Below are positions 48,125 to 57,400 of a stretch of 64,000 nucleotides of DNA, piece by piece. This DNA comes from Paracidovorax avenae ATCC 19860 (GTDB lineage: Bacteria > Pseudomonadota > Gammaproteobacteria > Burkholderiales > Burkholderiaceae_C): NCBI RefSeq assembly GCF_000176855.2, contig NC_015138.1, positions 1,488,001 through 1,552,000 of the forward strand, given 5' to 3'. Positions within the stretch are counted from its first letter, which is position 1, and every line of letters starts with the position of its first letter. The notes under the pieces are model-generated. The model did not search any database and was not told where the DNA came from. It worked only from the letters and a program-made list of their open reading frames with translations. The translations under genes were made by a program, and so were the position numbers.

Positions 48125-48391
48125 TCAGGCGGTGGCGGGCGTTTCCGCCGTCGCCAGCAGGTGCTGCACGGTGGTGACGAGGTCGCTCACGGTACGCACG
48201 CTCTTGAAGCGGTCCACCTGGATGCGCCGGCCGGTCATTTCCTGCAGCTTGATCGCGAGATCCACGGCATCGATGCTGTCGAGATCGAGGTCTTCGAAAA
48301 GGTTCGCGTCCGCCGTGACGCGGTTGGCATCGATTTCGAAGGTCTCCACGAGGATGTCGCGGACTTTGTCCAGGATGTGCTGGGTATTCAT
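48125..48391 (-). CDS. Acyl carrier protein (APE, second)
   Basis: 88-residue ACP. The phosphopantetheine serine is Ser39 in DLDLDSIDAVDLAIKL. The rest shows the four-helix ACP pattern. It lies 4 bp before the membrane-protein gene and 36 bp after the first ACP gene. Two carriers are normal in APE clusters, one for starter or early steps and one for elongation; which does which cannot be seen. Confidence 0.93.
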   Translation of the reverse strand: MNTQHILDKVRDILVETFEIDANRVTADANLFEDLDLDSIDAVDLAIKLQEMTGRRIQVDRFKSVRTVSDLVTTVQHLLATAETPATA

Positions 48392-48427
48392 GGGGCGTGG
48401 TCGGAAAAAGGCGATGAGGGAAACGGG

Positions 48428-48694
48428 TCAGGCGAACTGCCGCCGGGATTCGATCAGCTCCGCCAGGCTGCTGACCGAACTGAAGTGCCGGCGGTTCTCG
48501 GCATCGCCGGCCTCCAGCTGGATCTGGTAGCGCTTGCGCAGCGCGACGCCGATCTCCAGGGCATCGATGGAATCCAGCCCCACGCCGTCGGCGGCGAAAA
48601 GCAGGGCGTCGTCCGCGATGTCGTCCGGGGTGGTGCCTTCCAGGTCGAGCGTCTCGATGATGAGGCGCTTGATTTCAAGCTTCAGTGAATTCAT
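48428..48694 (-). CDS. Acyl carrier protein (APE, first)
   Basis: 88-residue ACP with Ser42 in GVGLDSIDALEIGVAL as the phosphopantetheine site. The helix II sequence differs from the other ACP, so the two may recognise different enzymes. The ATG at 48694 lies 20 bp inside the preceding lysophospholipid-acyltransferase gene. Confidence 0.93.
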   Translation of the reverse strand: MNSLKLEIKRLIIETLDLEGTTPDDIADDALLFAADGVGLDSIDALEIGVALRKRYQIQLEAGDAENRRHFSSVSSLAELIESRRQFA

Positions 48695-49457
48695 GGCGCT
48701 GTATTTCTCGGGTGAAATGGGTTTCCAGGGATTGGGTCAGGTGCCGGGCGGCGAGGGCCGACGGTGCGTCACCGGCATCGGCATGCCACCGGGCCAGCGG
48801 CTCGAGCACCTCCACCCGCAGGTCGAACCGCCGCGGGGGGATGCGGTACCACTTGTCCTGCTTGGTGAGCGTCGATGGCCGGCAGCCGATCAGCACCGGA
48901 ACGACGGGAGCCCCGCTCGCGATGGCGATGTAAGAGGCGCCGCGCAGGAAGCGCAGCGGCTGGCCGGGCTGGCTGCGCGTGCCCTCCGGGAAGATGATGA
49001 GCGGCCGGCCCTCCGCCAGGGCCCGCGTGCAGTCGCCCACCAGCGTTTCGGGCTCCGAATTGCTGATGTAGCCGGCCGCCCGCACGGCGGCGCCGAGCAC
49101 GGGGTTCTTCCAGAGGGCCCGCTTCACCACGCAGCCCGCCGTGGGCATGAGCGAGAGCAGCACCACCACGTCGATCAGCGTGGGGTGGTTGGCGAGCACC
49201 AGTGCGCCGCCGCAGTCGCGCAGCCGGTGCGCGCCGGAGACATGCAGGCGCATCACGCCCAGGGTTTCGGCGAGCCGCAGGAAACCTGCGAACACGCGCT
49301 GGATGAGCCGGCGGGCATGCCGGATGCGGTCGGCCTTCCTGAAGAGCAGCAGGGCGGGGAACACCGCCACCGTCAGCAGCAGGCCGCCCAGGCCGAACGC
49401 CGTGAAGCACAGGGCCGTGGCGAACAGGCGCCAGCCGTAGTCCCAGCTCAGCGTCAT
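48675..49457 (-). CDS. Lysophospholipid acyltransferase family protein (APE)
   Basis: 260-residue PlsC-type acyltransferase. The catalytic block NHPTLID (H-x4-D) and the acceptor-binding FPEGTRS are both present. The N-terminal helix YGWRLFATALCFTAFGLGGL anchors it in the membrane. Expected to esterify the polyene to a lipid carrier. The ATG (49457) overlaps the upstream stop by 4 bp. Confidence 0.9.
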   Translation of the reverse strand: MTLSWDYGWRLFATALCFTAFGLGGLLLTVAVFPALLLFRKADRIRHARRLIQRVFAGFLRLAETLGVMRLHVSGAHRLRDCGGALVLANHPTLIDVVVLLSLMPTAGCVVKRALWKNPVLGAAVRAAGYISNSEPETLVGDCTRALAEGRPLIIFPEGTRSQPGQPLRFLRGASYIAIASGAPVVPVLIGCRPSTLTKQDKWYRIPPRRFDLRVEVLEPLARWHADAGDAPSALAARHLTQSLETHFTREIQRHEFTEA

Positions 49458-50182
49458 GCCGCGGGTCCCCTGCGCCATGTCCACTGTTGGCGGCCGTCCG
49501 TCCAGCACGCCTCGTCCGGGCCGAGCAGGCATGACAGGAAGGCTTCGGGCTGTGCGGTGGCGGTCGCAGCGCCGGAGGCCTCCGCCATTTCCATGCACAG
49601 GCTTTGCGCCGCGTGCGAATCCAGCAGCAGCGCCAGCACCAGGGGGCGGGACAGGTCCCCGGCCACGGGCCCGTAGACGGGCGATGCCGGTTCGTCCGCA
49701 TACAGCAGCAGCACGGGATACGCGGGGTCGTCGGCCCACTGCAGGCCGGCTTCCAGCAGCGCCATGCCGAACGTGCCTTCCGCGGCGGACACCGCGGTGG
49801 CGGGGGCGCGGTCCTGCGTGGCGATCGAATAGACGCCGGCGATGGCATTGAGCACCGACATGCTGAACGCCATGGGCGACAGCTCCTGCCCTTCGGCGAG
49901 TTCCTGCAGCATCTGGGTCGTGCGGCCCAGCTCGCCATGGCGGGATGCGAAGACGATGCGCACGCTGGGCAGGTGCCCCGCGCAGTCGTGCGCCACCTGC
50001 AGCGCCGCGCGGGCCAGGGCGCCGACCCGACGCCGCATGGCGGGCTCGAGGAAATCGGCGCGGGGAGCGGCCTGCGCCGCTGCCTCACCCGGCGCGGGCC
50101 AGCAGGCCCAGCGCGCCAGGGGAATGTGCATCCTGAGAGCACCGGCGGCCGGCGCCGCATGGGAAAAGGCAGACATCGACAT
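49454..50182 (-). CDS. Ketosynthase chain-length-factor-like protein, ApeC-like
   Basis: 242 residues, about half a ketosynthase. The thiolase-like N-terminal fold is recognisable (VRIVFASRHGELGRTTQML, SPMAFSMSVLNAIAGVYSIA, AAEGTFGMALLEAGLQW), but the nucleophile Cys position is not Cys and the C-terminal half with the two His is absent. In APE systems such a partner forms a heterodimer with the elongating KS and controls chain length. Start Met 50182 or 50176 (both in MSMSAF). Confidence 0.85.
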   Translation of the reverse strand: MSMSAFSHAAPAAGALRMHIPLARWACWPAPGEAAAQAAPRADFLEPAMRRRVGALARAALQVAHDCAGHLPSVRIVFASRHGELGRTTQMLQELAEGQELSPMAFSMSVLNAIAGVYSIATQDRAPATAVSAAEGTFGMALLEAGLQWADDPAYPVLLLYADEPASPVYGPVAGDLSRPLVLALLLDSHAAQSLCMEMAEASGAATATAQPEAFLSCLLGPDEACWTDGRQQWTWRRGPAA

Positions 50183-50194
50183 GCGGTGGCCGAC

Positions 50195-50884
50195 TCAGCG
50201 CCATGCAGCCGCCATCACCGCACCCGAGCGCAGGACCCGGGTATGGAAATTCCACGCGCCCACGTCTCCGCACCGGTCGGGCGCCTCGATCAGCAGGCCT
50301 TGCGGGGAGAACCGGATTTCCGGGAACGGCACGCTGTCGTGCATTCCCAGGCCGAGCGCCTTGACCAGGGCTTCCTTGCGGCACCAGTGCAACAACCCCT
50401 GCAGGGATTGCTGCTGCGGGTTCTCCCGCATCCAGGCGATCTCGGCGGGGTGCAGTGCCCAGGGCGCGCCGGCCAGCCAGTCGCGCTGCCGGGGCTGCTC
50501 GATGTCGATCCCCACGCAGGCGGACGGGGCGGTGGCGCAGGCGATCCAGCCGCCGCTGTGCGCGATGCTGATGCGCAGGTCCGGCCCGCCCTCCAGGTAG
50601 GGCGCACCCAGGGCCGTCTTGCAGATGCGTGGTGCGCGGCGGCCAGGGCAGGCGGGCAGCATGGCCCGGAGCACCCTGCGTGCGGCGCGGGACTGGGCGT
50701 TGCGCTGGGCCGCGCGCGTGCGGAGGGTGGAGGCGCCCAGGTGCACTACCGCGATGTCGATGGCGGGTGCGGCCTGCGTTGCCAGGGACGCCTGCGCGGC
50801 AGGATGCGGCAGGACGGATCCGAAAAGCTCGAATCGAACGCGGTCGGACGACGGTGTGACGAATGTTGTTGTCGAATGGATCAC
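50195..50884 (-). CDS. 4'-phosphopantetheinyl transferase (Sfp type)
   Basis: 229-residue Sfp-like PPTase that activates the two carrier proteins with CoA. Signature motifs: GIDIEQPRQRDWL (the Mg-binding Asp/Glu) and WCRKEALVKALGLGM. A preceding ISIAHSGGWIACA contains the expected CoA-binding His. First gene of the leftward APE operon; 12 bp before the chain-length-factor gene. Confidence 0.92.
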   Translation of the reverse strand: MIHSTTTFVTPSSDRVRFELFGSVLPHPAAQASLATQAAPAIDIAVVHLGASTLRTRAAQRNAQSRAARRVLRAMLPACPGRRAPRICKTALGAPYLEGGPDLRISIAHSGGWIACATAPSACVGIDIEQPRQRDWLAGAPWALHPAEIAWMRENPQQQSLQGLLHWCRKEALVKALGLGMHDSVPFPEIRFSPQGLLIEAPDRCGDVGAWNFHTRVLRSGAVMAAAWR

Positions 50885-50999
50885 AGCTTCGCCCCTCCCC
50901 TGTTGTGCGCGCGAAGCCCCCGATTATCTTTTCAAATAGGTAATTTATTACAAAAAGTTAACAATATGGCTGAAATGCAACATTTGCCCCGGTTATCCC
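50885..50999 (-). promoter_or_regulatory. AT-rich upstream region of the APE operon
   Basis: The 115 bp before the PPTase gene is markedly A+T-rich for this genome, notably 50925-50970. A palindrome GTAATTTATTAC (50940-50951; arms GTAAT/ATTAC) could be an operator. On the minus strand, GATAAT (50921-50926) in TTTGAAAAGATAATC can be a -10, but no good -35 at 17 bp is evident. The LysR gene ends immediately to the right and is transcribed in the same direction. Confidence 0.5.
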
Positions 51000-51929
51000 T
51001 TACTGCCGGCCGGCCGTTGAAACTACCCCTTGCGGCATCCTGGAGAAGATCTCCGCCGCCCAGTCCACGAACGCGCGCACCTTCGCGCTCAGGTGCCGGT
51101 TGGGCGGGTACACCACATAGACCGGCAGCAGCGGATGGCTCCACTCGGGCAGCACGCGCACCAGGTCGCCGCGGTCCACGTAGCGCTGGGCCTGCATGGT
51201 GGTGATCTGGCCCACGCCGCGGCCGGCGAGCAGCGCGGCCAGGTAGGCATTGCTCTCGTTCACCGCAAGGCGCGAGGGCCCGCCGATTTCCAGCGATTCA
51301 CCGTCCCGGTGGAATTCCAGCGGGTAGCGCCGCGACGTGCGCGGCGAGAAATAGATCACGCTCTGGTGGCCGCGTTCGAGGTCCAGCGGTTCGCGCGGCG
51401 TGCCGTGGCGTTCCAGGTAGGCGGGCGAGGCGACGGTGATGAACTCCAGCAGGCCGATGCGGCGCGCCACGAGCGACTGGTCGGTGAGTTCGCCGCCGCG
51501 TATCACGCAGTCCACGTTGTCGCTGAGCAGGTCCACGATGCGGTCGCTCACGCCCAGCTCGAGCTGGATGTCGGGGTAGCGCGACTGGAACTCCTCCAGG
51601 TGCGGGATGATGAGCAGCCGTGCCATCGAGGTGCCCACGTCCACGCGCAGGCGGCCGCTGGGCGTGGCGCGCGCATGGGTCATGCTGGCCTCGATGTCGT
51701 CGAAATCGGCCAGCAGGCGCACGGCGCGGTCGTAGTAGGCCGCGCCGTCGGGCGTGACGGTCACGCGCCGCGTGGTACGGTTGAGCAGGCGCACGCGCAG
51801 GCGCGCTTCCAGCGCCTGGACGTGCTTGGTGACGGTGGCTTTGGGCAGTTGCAGGGAGTCTGCGGCGCGCGTGAACGTGCCGGCTTCCACCACCCGCGCG
51901 TAAATGCGCATGGCCTGGATCTGGTCCAT
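51000..51929 (-). CDS. LysR-family transcriptional regulator
   Basis: 309 residues. The N-terminal winged helix-turn-helix is MRIYARVVEAGTFTRAADSL with PKATVTKHVQALEARLRVRL, followed by a LysR substrate-binding domain (VDVGTSMARLLIIPHLEEF, then GVSDRIVDLLSDNVDCVIRG). This subgroup (CrgA/DmlR-like) often controls a divergently transcribed neighbour, which here is the alpha/beta-hydrolase gene with a shared 164-bp spacer. A split TGCAAAT (51962-51968)/ATTTGCA (52059-52065) inverted pair is in that spacer. It may also act on the APE operon just downstream; that is inference. Confidence 0.92.
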   Translation of the reverse strand: MDQIQAMRIYARVVEAGTFTRAADSLQLPKATVTKHVQALEARLRVRLLNRTTRRVTVTPDGAAYYDRAVRLLADFDDIEASMTHARATPSGRLRVDVGTSMARLLIIPHLEEFQSRYPDIQLELGVSDRIVDLLSDNVDCVIRGGELTDQSLVARRIGLLEFITVASPAYLERHGTPREPLDLERGHQSVIYFSPRTSRRYPLEFHRDGESLEIGGPSRLAVNESNAYLAALLAGRGVGQITTMQAQRYVDRGDLVRVLPEWSHPLLPVYVVYPPNRHLSAKVRAFVDWAAEIFSRMPQGVVSTAGRQ

Positions 51930-52093
51930 GGCGTTCCTTCCTCGGTGCCTCTTGGCGGGCTTGCAAATTCTCACATGCAGCCAGGGGCCCGATTGTTCGG
52001 ACTTTGGAAACAGTGAGGCCCGCATCGGCTGGTTTATCGTCGCTGTCCGCACGCCTACATTTGCAGCACCGGAATGTTTCCGGCCACACCGCC

Positions 52094-52939
52094 ATGCCCA
52101 CCACCACATCGTCCCGTTCCATGCCCGATGGCGCCCGCTCCGAATCCACCATTGCGGTGGCGCCGGGGCAGGACGTCGCCGTGCGCATGTACGGCCGCAG
52201 GAAAACCGGCGAGACGTCGCCGCTGGTCGTGCATTTCCATGGCGGGGCCTTCGTGTCGGGCGACCTGGACAGCGGCTGCACGATCGCCGGCCTGCTGCAG
52301 GAAGCCGGGGCGCTGGTGGTGTCGGTGGCCTATCCGCTGGCGCCCGAGCATCCGTTCCCGCAGCCGCTGGAGACGGGCTATGCCGTGCTGCAGTGGGCCT
52401 ACCGCTACCGCACGCGGCTGGCCGGCACGGGGGCCCCGGTCTATGTGGCCGGGGAAGAGGCCGGCGGCAACCTGGCGGCGGGCGTGTGCCTGATGGCGCG
52501 CGACCAGTCCCACCCGCCGCTGGCGGGGCAGATCCTGGTGTCGCCGATGCTCGACCCCTGCGCCGGCACGCCGTCGCTGCGGGCCGCCACGGAAGGCAGT
52601 GACGCGTGCCGCTGGGCCCAGGGCTGGGAGAAGTTCCTGCGCTGCGCGCGCGACGCGGAACACCCGTATGCCGTGCCCGGCACCGCGCAGCGCCTGGCGG
52701 GCCTGCCTCCCACGCTGCTGCTGGTCGGCGACACCGATCCGATGCACGACGAAACGCTGGCCTATGCGGCACGGCTGGAGGCCGCCGGCCTGCCGGTGGA
52801 GCTGCACGTGCTGCGCAAGGCCGAGCGCTGGCCCGATGCGCTGCTGGAGCCCGGCACCCAGGCCTGTCCGTGCGCGGACGAGGCGCGCGAGCGGTTCCGC
52901 CGCTTCATGGAGGCCGGCCGATGTCCGGCTCCGCGCTGA
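52094..52939 (+). CDS. Alpha/beta-hydrolase homologue lacking the catalytic Ser and His
   Basis: 281 residues of the hormone-sensitive-lipase (HSL) esterase type. The oxyanion motif HGGAF (residues 49-53) is present, but the nucleophile elbow GDSAGGN reads GEEAGGN (120-126), so the catalytic Ser is Glu122 (GAG, 52457-52459). The catalytic Asp in GDTDPMHDE (Asp215) is retained, while the region where the His should be (about 241-247) reads RKAERWP with no His. It is therefore probably not a serine esterase. The start ATG at 52094 is 164 bp from the LysR start. It ends shortly before the SoxR-type promoter of the RND operon. Confidence 0.85.
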   Translation: MPTTTSSRSMPDGARSESTIAVAPGQDVAVRMYGRRKTGETSPLVVHFHGGAFVSGDLDSGCTIAGLLQEAGALVVSVAYPLAPEHPFPQPLETGYAVLQWAYRYRTRLAGTGAPVYVAGEEAGGNLAAGVCLMARDQSHPPLAGQILVSPMLDPCAGTPSLRAATEGSDACRWAQGWEKFLRCARDAEHPYAVPGTAQRLAGLPPTLLLVGDTDPMHDETLAYAARLEAAGLPVELHVLRKAERWPDALLEPGTQACPCADEARERFRRFMEAGRCPAPR

Positions 52940-52982
52940 ACCCCCTGCTGGACGCAATACACCGCCGCTGCCACGGAAGGTA

Positions 52983-53013
52983 TTGACCTCAACGATGGTT
53001 GAGGTTTGAGAAT
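52983..53013 (+). promoter_or_regulatory. SoxR-type operator/promoter of the RND operon
   Basis: TTGACC (-35, 52983-52988) and GAGAAT (-10, 53008-53013) are separated by 19 bp. That spacer holds a perfect inverted repeat ACCTCAAC (52986-52993) GATG GTTGAGGT (52998-53005), which fits the SoxR box CCTCAA-N6-TTGAGG exactly. The long spacer is typical of MerR-family promoters that need an activator to untwist DNA. No soxR gene is in the window. The first RND gene begins 169 bp downstream. Confidence 0.8.
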
Positions 53014-53181
53014 CCGGCCCCGTTGCCGTCTCCGCGCCTGGGCGCGGCCTGTCCCTTTCGATCTCTTCGATGCATTTTTCCGGCCTGCGGGCCGGAGGGG
53101 GAAGGCTTTGCCCGGCCGGTGCCGATACCGATTTTTTTGCTTGCGACACCACCGTTTTCAGACACACCCGAAGGATCTGCC

Positions 53182-54438
53182 ATGCCGTCATCCCGACCCA
53201 TTTCCCTCTTCTCGCCCGCGCGCCGCTGGTGGACCGCTGCCGGCGCCGCAGCCGCCATCGCGGCCGGTGGCGGGGCCCTGTTCGGGCTTTCCGCCTCGCA
53301 CGCCGAGGCGCCGGCCGCCGATGCCGCGCCCCCGGCCGTGCCGGTGTCCGTCGCCGCCGTGGTGCAGCAGGACGTCGCGCTGTGGGACGAGTTCTCCGGC
53401 CGGCTCGAGGCCGTGCAGCGCGTGGACATCCGCCCGCGCGTGGCCGGCGCCGTGCAGGCCGTGCACTTCCGCGAAGGCGCGCTGGTGAAGCAGGGCGACC
53501 TGCTGTTCACCGTGGACCCGGCGCCCTATGCGGCCGAGGTGGACCGGGCCGATGCCCAGGTGGTGGCCGCACAGGCCCGCGTGTCGTACACCCGCAGCGA
53601 GATGGAGCGCGCCAGCCGTCTGTGGGAGGAACACGCCATCGCCCAGCGCGAGCGCGACGAACGCGTGAACGCCCAGCGCGAGGCCGAGGCCAACCTGCGC
53701 GCCGCCCAGGCCGCGTTGCAGACGGCGCGCCTGAATCTGGGCTATACCCAGGTGCGCGCGCCGGTCGCGGGCCGCGTGGGCCGCATCGAGGTCACTGTGG
53801 GCAACCTCGTGGGCTCCGGGGCCGGCGCGCCGGTGCTCACGACGCTGGTGTCGGTCAGCCCGATCTACGCCAGCTTCGACACCGACGAGCAGATCGTGGC
53901 CCGCGCGCTGGAAGGGCTGCGCTCCGGCCAGAGCGCCCGCACGCTCATCGAGCGCATTCCCGTGCAGATGGGCACGGGCACCGCCGGCAGCATGCCGCAC
54001 ACCGGCCACCTGCAGCTCATCGACAACCAGGTGGATGCGCGCAGCGGCACGGTGCGCGTGCGCGCCGTGTTCGACAACGCCGATGGCGCCCTCATGCCGG
54101 GCCAGTTCGCCCGCATCCGCATGGGCCAGGCGAAGAGCACCCAGGCCGTGCTGATCAATGAACGCGCCGTGGGCACGGACCAGAGCAAGAAGTTCGTGAT
54201 GGTGGTGGGCGAGGGCAACAAGGCCGAATACCGCGAGGTGCAGCTGGGCGCGCCGGTCGATGGCCTGCGCGTCGTCACCTCGGGCCTGAAGGCGGGCGAG
54301 CGCATCGTCGTCAACGGCCTGCAGCGCGTGCGCCCCGGCGCCGTGGTCGCCCCGCAGGAGGTGCCCATGGCCGCCAAATCCGAACTGGGCGGGGAGGGCG
54401 CGCAGGCGCGCGCCGCCGCCCGCCAGCCCGCGGCCTGA
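53182..54438 (+). CDS. RND efflux periplasmic adaptor (AcrA/MexA type)
   Basis: 418-residue membrane-fusion protein. An N-terminal signal/anchor (WWTAAGAAAAIAAGGGALFG) is followed by the lipoyl-like FSGRLEAVQRVDIRPRVAGA and FREGALVKQGDLLFTVDPAP, a coiled-coil hairpin (AEANLRAAQAALQTARLNL), YTQVRAPVAGRVGRIEV, then the beta-barrel and membrane-proximal domains. GAAGGAT before the ATG at 53182 decides the start; the upstream open frame is not used. First gene of the pump operon, 32 bp before the transporter. Confidence 0.93.
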   Translation: MPSSRPISLFSPARRWWTAAGAAAAIAAGGGALFGLSASHAEAPAADAAPPAVPVSVAAVVQQDVALWDEFSGRLEAVQRVDIRPRVAGAVQAVHFREGALVKQGDLLFTVDPAPYAAEVDRADAQVVAAQARVSYTRSEMERASRLWEEHAIAQRERDERVNAQREAEANLRAAQAALQTARLNLGYTQVRAPVAGRVGRIEVTVGNLVGSGAGAPVLTTLVSVSPIYASFDTDEQIVARALEGLRSGQSARTLIERIPVQMGTGTAGSMPHTGHLQLIDNQVDARSGTVRVRAVFDNADGALMPGQFARIRMGQAKSTQAVLINERAVGTDQSKKFVMVVGEGNKAEYREVQLGAPVDGLRVVTSGLKAGERIVVNGLQRVRPGAVVAPQEVPMAAKSELGGEGAQARAAARQPAA

Positions 54439-54470
54439 GCGCAGGGCTCCAGAGAGCAGAGAACGACACC

Positions 54471-57400
54471 ATGAACCTCTCCCGTTTCTTCATCGACCGC
54501 CCCATCTTCGCCGGGGTGCTGTCGGTGCTCATCTTCCTGGCGGGGCTGATCGCCCTGCGGGCGCTGCCGATCTCGGAATACCCCGAGGTGGCGCCGCCCT
54601 CCGTCGTGGTGCGCGCCACCTACCCCGGCGCCAACCCCAAGGTGATCGCCGAGACCGTGGCCACGCCGCTGGAGGAATCCATCAACGGCGTGGAAGGCAT
54701 GCTCTACATGGGCAGCCAGGCCACGACCGACGGCGTGATGACGCTCACCGTGACCTTCGCGCTGGGCACCGACCCGGACAAGGCGCAGCAACTGGTGCAG
54801 AACCGCGTCTCGCAGGCCGAGCCGCGCCTGCCCGAGGAAGTGCGCCGCCTGGGCGTCACCACGGTCAAGAGCGCGCCGGACCTGACCATGGTCGTGCACA
54901 TGGTCTCGCCCAACGGCCGCTACGACATCGACTACCTGCGCAACTACGCCGTGCTCAACGTGAAGGACCGGCTGGCCCGCATTCCCGGCGTCGGGCAGGT
55001 GCAGATCTTCGGCGGCGGCGACTATTCCATGCGCGCCTGGCTGGACCCGCAGAAGGTGGCGCAGCGCGGCCTCTCCGCAGGCGACGTGGTGGCCGCCATC
55101 CGCGGGCAGAACGTACAGGCGGCCGCCGGCGTGGTGGGCCAGTCGCCCGGCCTGCCGGGTGTGGACATGCAGCTGTCGATCAACGCCCGGGGCCGCCTGG
55201 CCACGGTGGAGGAGTTCGGCGACATCATCGTCAAGACCGGCGCCGACGGGGCCGTGACGCGCCTGCGCGACGTGGCCCGGCTGGAACTGGGCGCGGCCGA
55301 CTACTCGCTGCGCTCGCTGCTCAACAACGACCCGGCCGTGGGCATGGGCGTCTTCCAGGCGCCCGGCTCCAACGCGCTCGACATCTCGGCCAACGTGCGC
55401 GCCACCATGGCCGAACTGCAGAAGCACATGCCCGAGGGCGTGGAGTTCCGCATCGCCTACGACCCCACGCAGTTCGTGCGCGCCTCCATCCACTCGGTCA
55501 TCCAGACATTGCTGGAAGCCATCGCGCTGGTGGTGGTCGTGGTGATCCTCTTCCTGCAGACCTGGCGCGCTTCCATCATCCCGCTGCTGGCCGTGCCGGT
55601 GTCGGTGGTGGGCACGTTCGCGGTGCTGCACCTGCTGGGCTTCTCGATCAACGCGCTGTCGCTCTTCGGGCTGGTGCTGGCCATCGGGATCGTGGTGGAC
55701 GACGCCATCGTGGTGGTGGAGAACGTCGAGCGCAACATCGAGGCGGGCCTCTCACCGCGCGAAGCCACCTACCGCGCCATGCGCGAGGTGAGCGGACCCA
55801 TCATCGCCATCGCGCTGGTGCTGGTGGCCGTGTTCGTGCCGCTGGCCTTCATCAGCGGGCTCACGGGGCAGTTCTACCGCCAGTTCGCGGTGACCATCGC
55901 CATCTCCACCGTGATCTCGGCGATCAACTCGCTCACGCTGTCGCCCGCGCTCAGTGCGCTGCTGCTCAAGGGCCACCACGAGCCCAAGGATGCGCTCACC
56001 CGCGGCATGGACCGCGTACTGGGCGGCTTCTTCCGCCGCTTCAACCGCGTGTTCCACCGCGGCTCGGAGGCCTACAGCGGCGGCGTGCGGCGCGTGATCG
56101 GCCGCAAGGCGCTGATGCTGGCCGTCTATCTGGTGCTGGTCGGCGCGACCTGGGGCCTCTTCAAGGCCGTGCCCGGCGGCTTCGTGCCCGCGCAGGACAA
56201 GCAGTACCTGGTGGGCTTCGCGCAGCTGCCCGACGGCGCCACGCTGGACCGCACGGAAGACGTCATCCGCCGCATGGGCGAGATCGTGAAGAAGAACCCC
56301 AACGTGGAGGACGCCATCGCCTTCCCGGGCCTGTCGATCAACGGCTTCACCAACAGCTCCAACGCGGGCATCGTGTTCGTCACGCTCAAGCCCTTCGCCG
56401 AGCGCCGGCGCGCCGACCAGAGCGGGGGCGCCGTGGCCGGCCAGTTGAATCAGGCCTTCGGCAGCATCCAGGATGCGTTCATCGCCATGTTCCCGCCCCC
56501 GCCGGTGGCGGGGCTGGGCACGACGGGCGGCTTCAAGCTGCAGATCGAAGACCGCGCCTCGCTGGGCTATGGCGCCATGGACGCGGCCGTGAAAGCCTTC
56601 ATGGCCAAGGCCTACCAGACGCCGGAACTGGCGGGGCTGTTCACCAGCTGGCAGGTCAACGTGCCGCAGCTGTACGCCGACATCGACCGCACCAAGGCCC
56701 GCCAGCTCGGCGTGCCGGTGACGGACATCTTCGAGACGCTGCAGATCTACCTGGGCAGCCTGTACGCCAACGACTTCAACCAGTTCGGCCGCACCTACAG
56801 CGTGCGCGTGCAGGCCGATGCGCCCTACCGGGCGCGGGCGGAGGACGTCGGCCTGCTCAAGGTGCGTTCCACCACGGGCGAAATGGTGCCGCTGTCGGCC
56901 CTCATGAAGATCGAGAACAGCTTCGGCCCCGAGCGCGCCATGCGCTACAACGGCTTCCTGTCGGCCGACGTGAACGGCGGTCCCGCGCCCGGCTTCTCGT
57001 CGGGCCAGGCGCAGGCCGCCGTGGAGCGCATCGCCGCCGAGACGCTGCCGCCGGGCATCGGCTTCGAATGGACGGAGCTCACCTACCAGGAGATCCTGGC
57101 CGGCAATTCCGCCGTGCTGGTGTTCCCGCTGGCCATCCTGCTGGTGTTCCTGGTGCTGGCCGCGCAGTACGAAAGCCTGACGCTGCCCATCGCCATCATC
57201 CTGATCGTGCCCATGGGCCTGATGGCCGCCATGGCCGGCGTGTGGCTCACCCGCGGCGACAACAACGTGTTCACCCAGATCGGGCTGATCGTGCTGGTGG
57301 GGCTGTCGGCCAAGAACGCGATCCTGATCGTGGAGTTCGCGCGGGAACTGGAGTTCGCCGGCCGCACGCCCGTGCAGGCCGCCATCGAGGCCAGCCGCCT

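Larger units (their letters stand above)
34640..50884 (-). other. Aryl polyene (APE) biosynthesis gene cluster
   Basis: Nineteen leftward genes from the phosphopantetheinyl transferase to the last ketosynthase, many overlapping by 4 bp (at 49454-49457, 45810-45813, 44041-44044, 42996-42999, 40648-40651 and 40040-40043). Contents match known APE loci that make membrane-bound yellow arylpolyene carboxylic esters protecting against oxidative stress: PPTase, chain-length factor, LPLAT, two ACPs, membrane protein, adenylating ligase, dehydratase, glycosyltransferase/acyltransferase, thioesterase, LolA-like, MMPL, DUF3261, KS, dehydratase, KR, KS, then a secreted protein and a further KS. The initiating aryl unit (probably 4-hydroxybenzoyl) cannot be read from the sequence; no ammonia-lyase is present. 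Confidence 0.92.
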
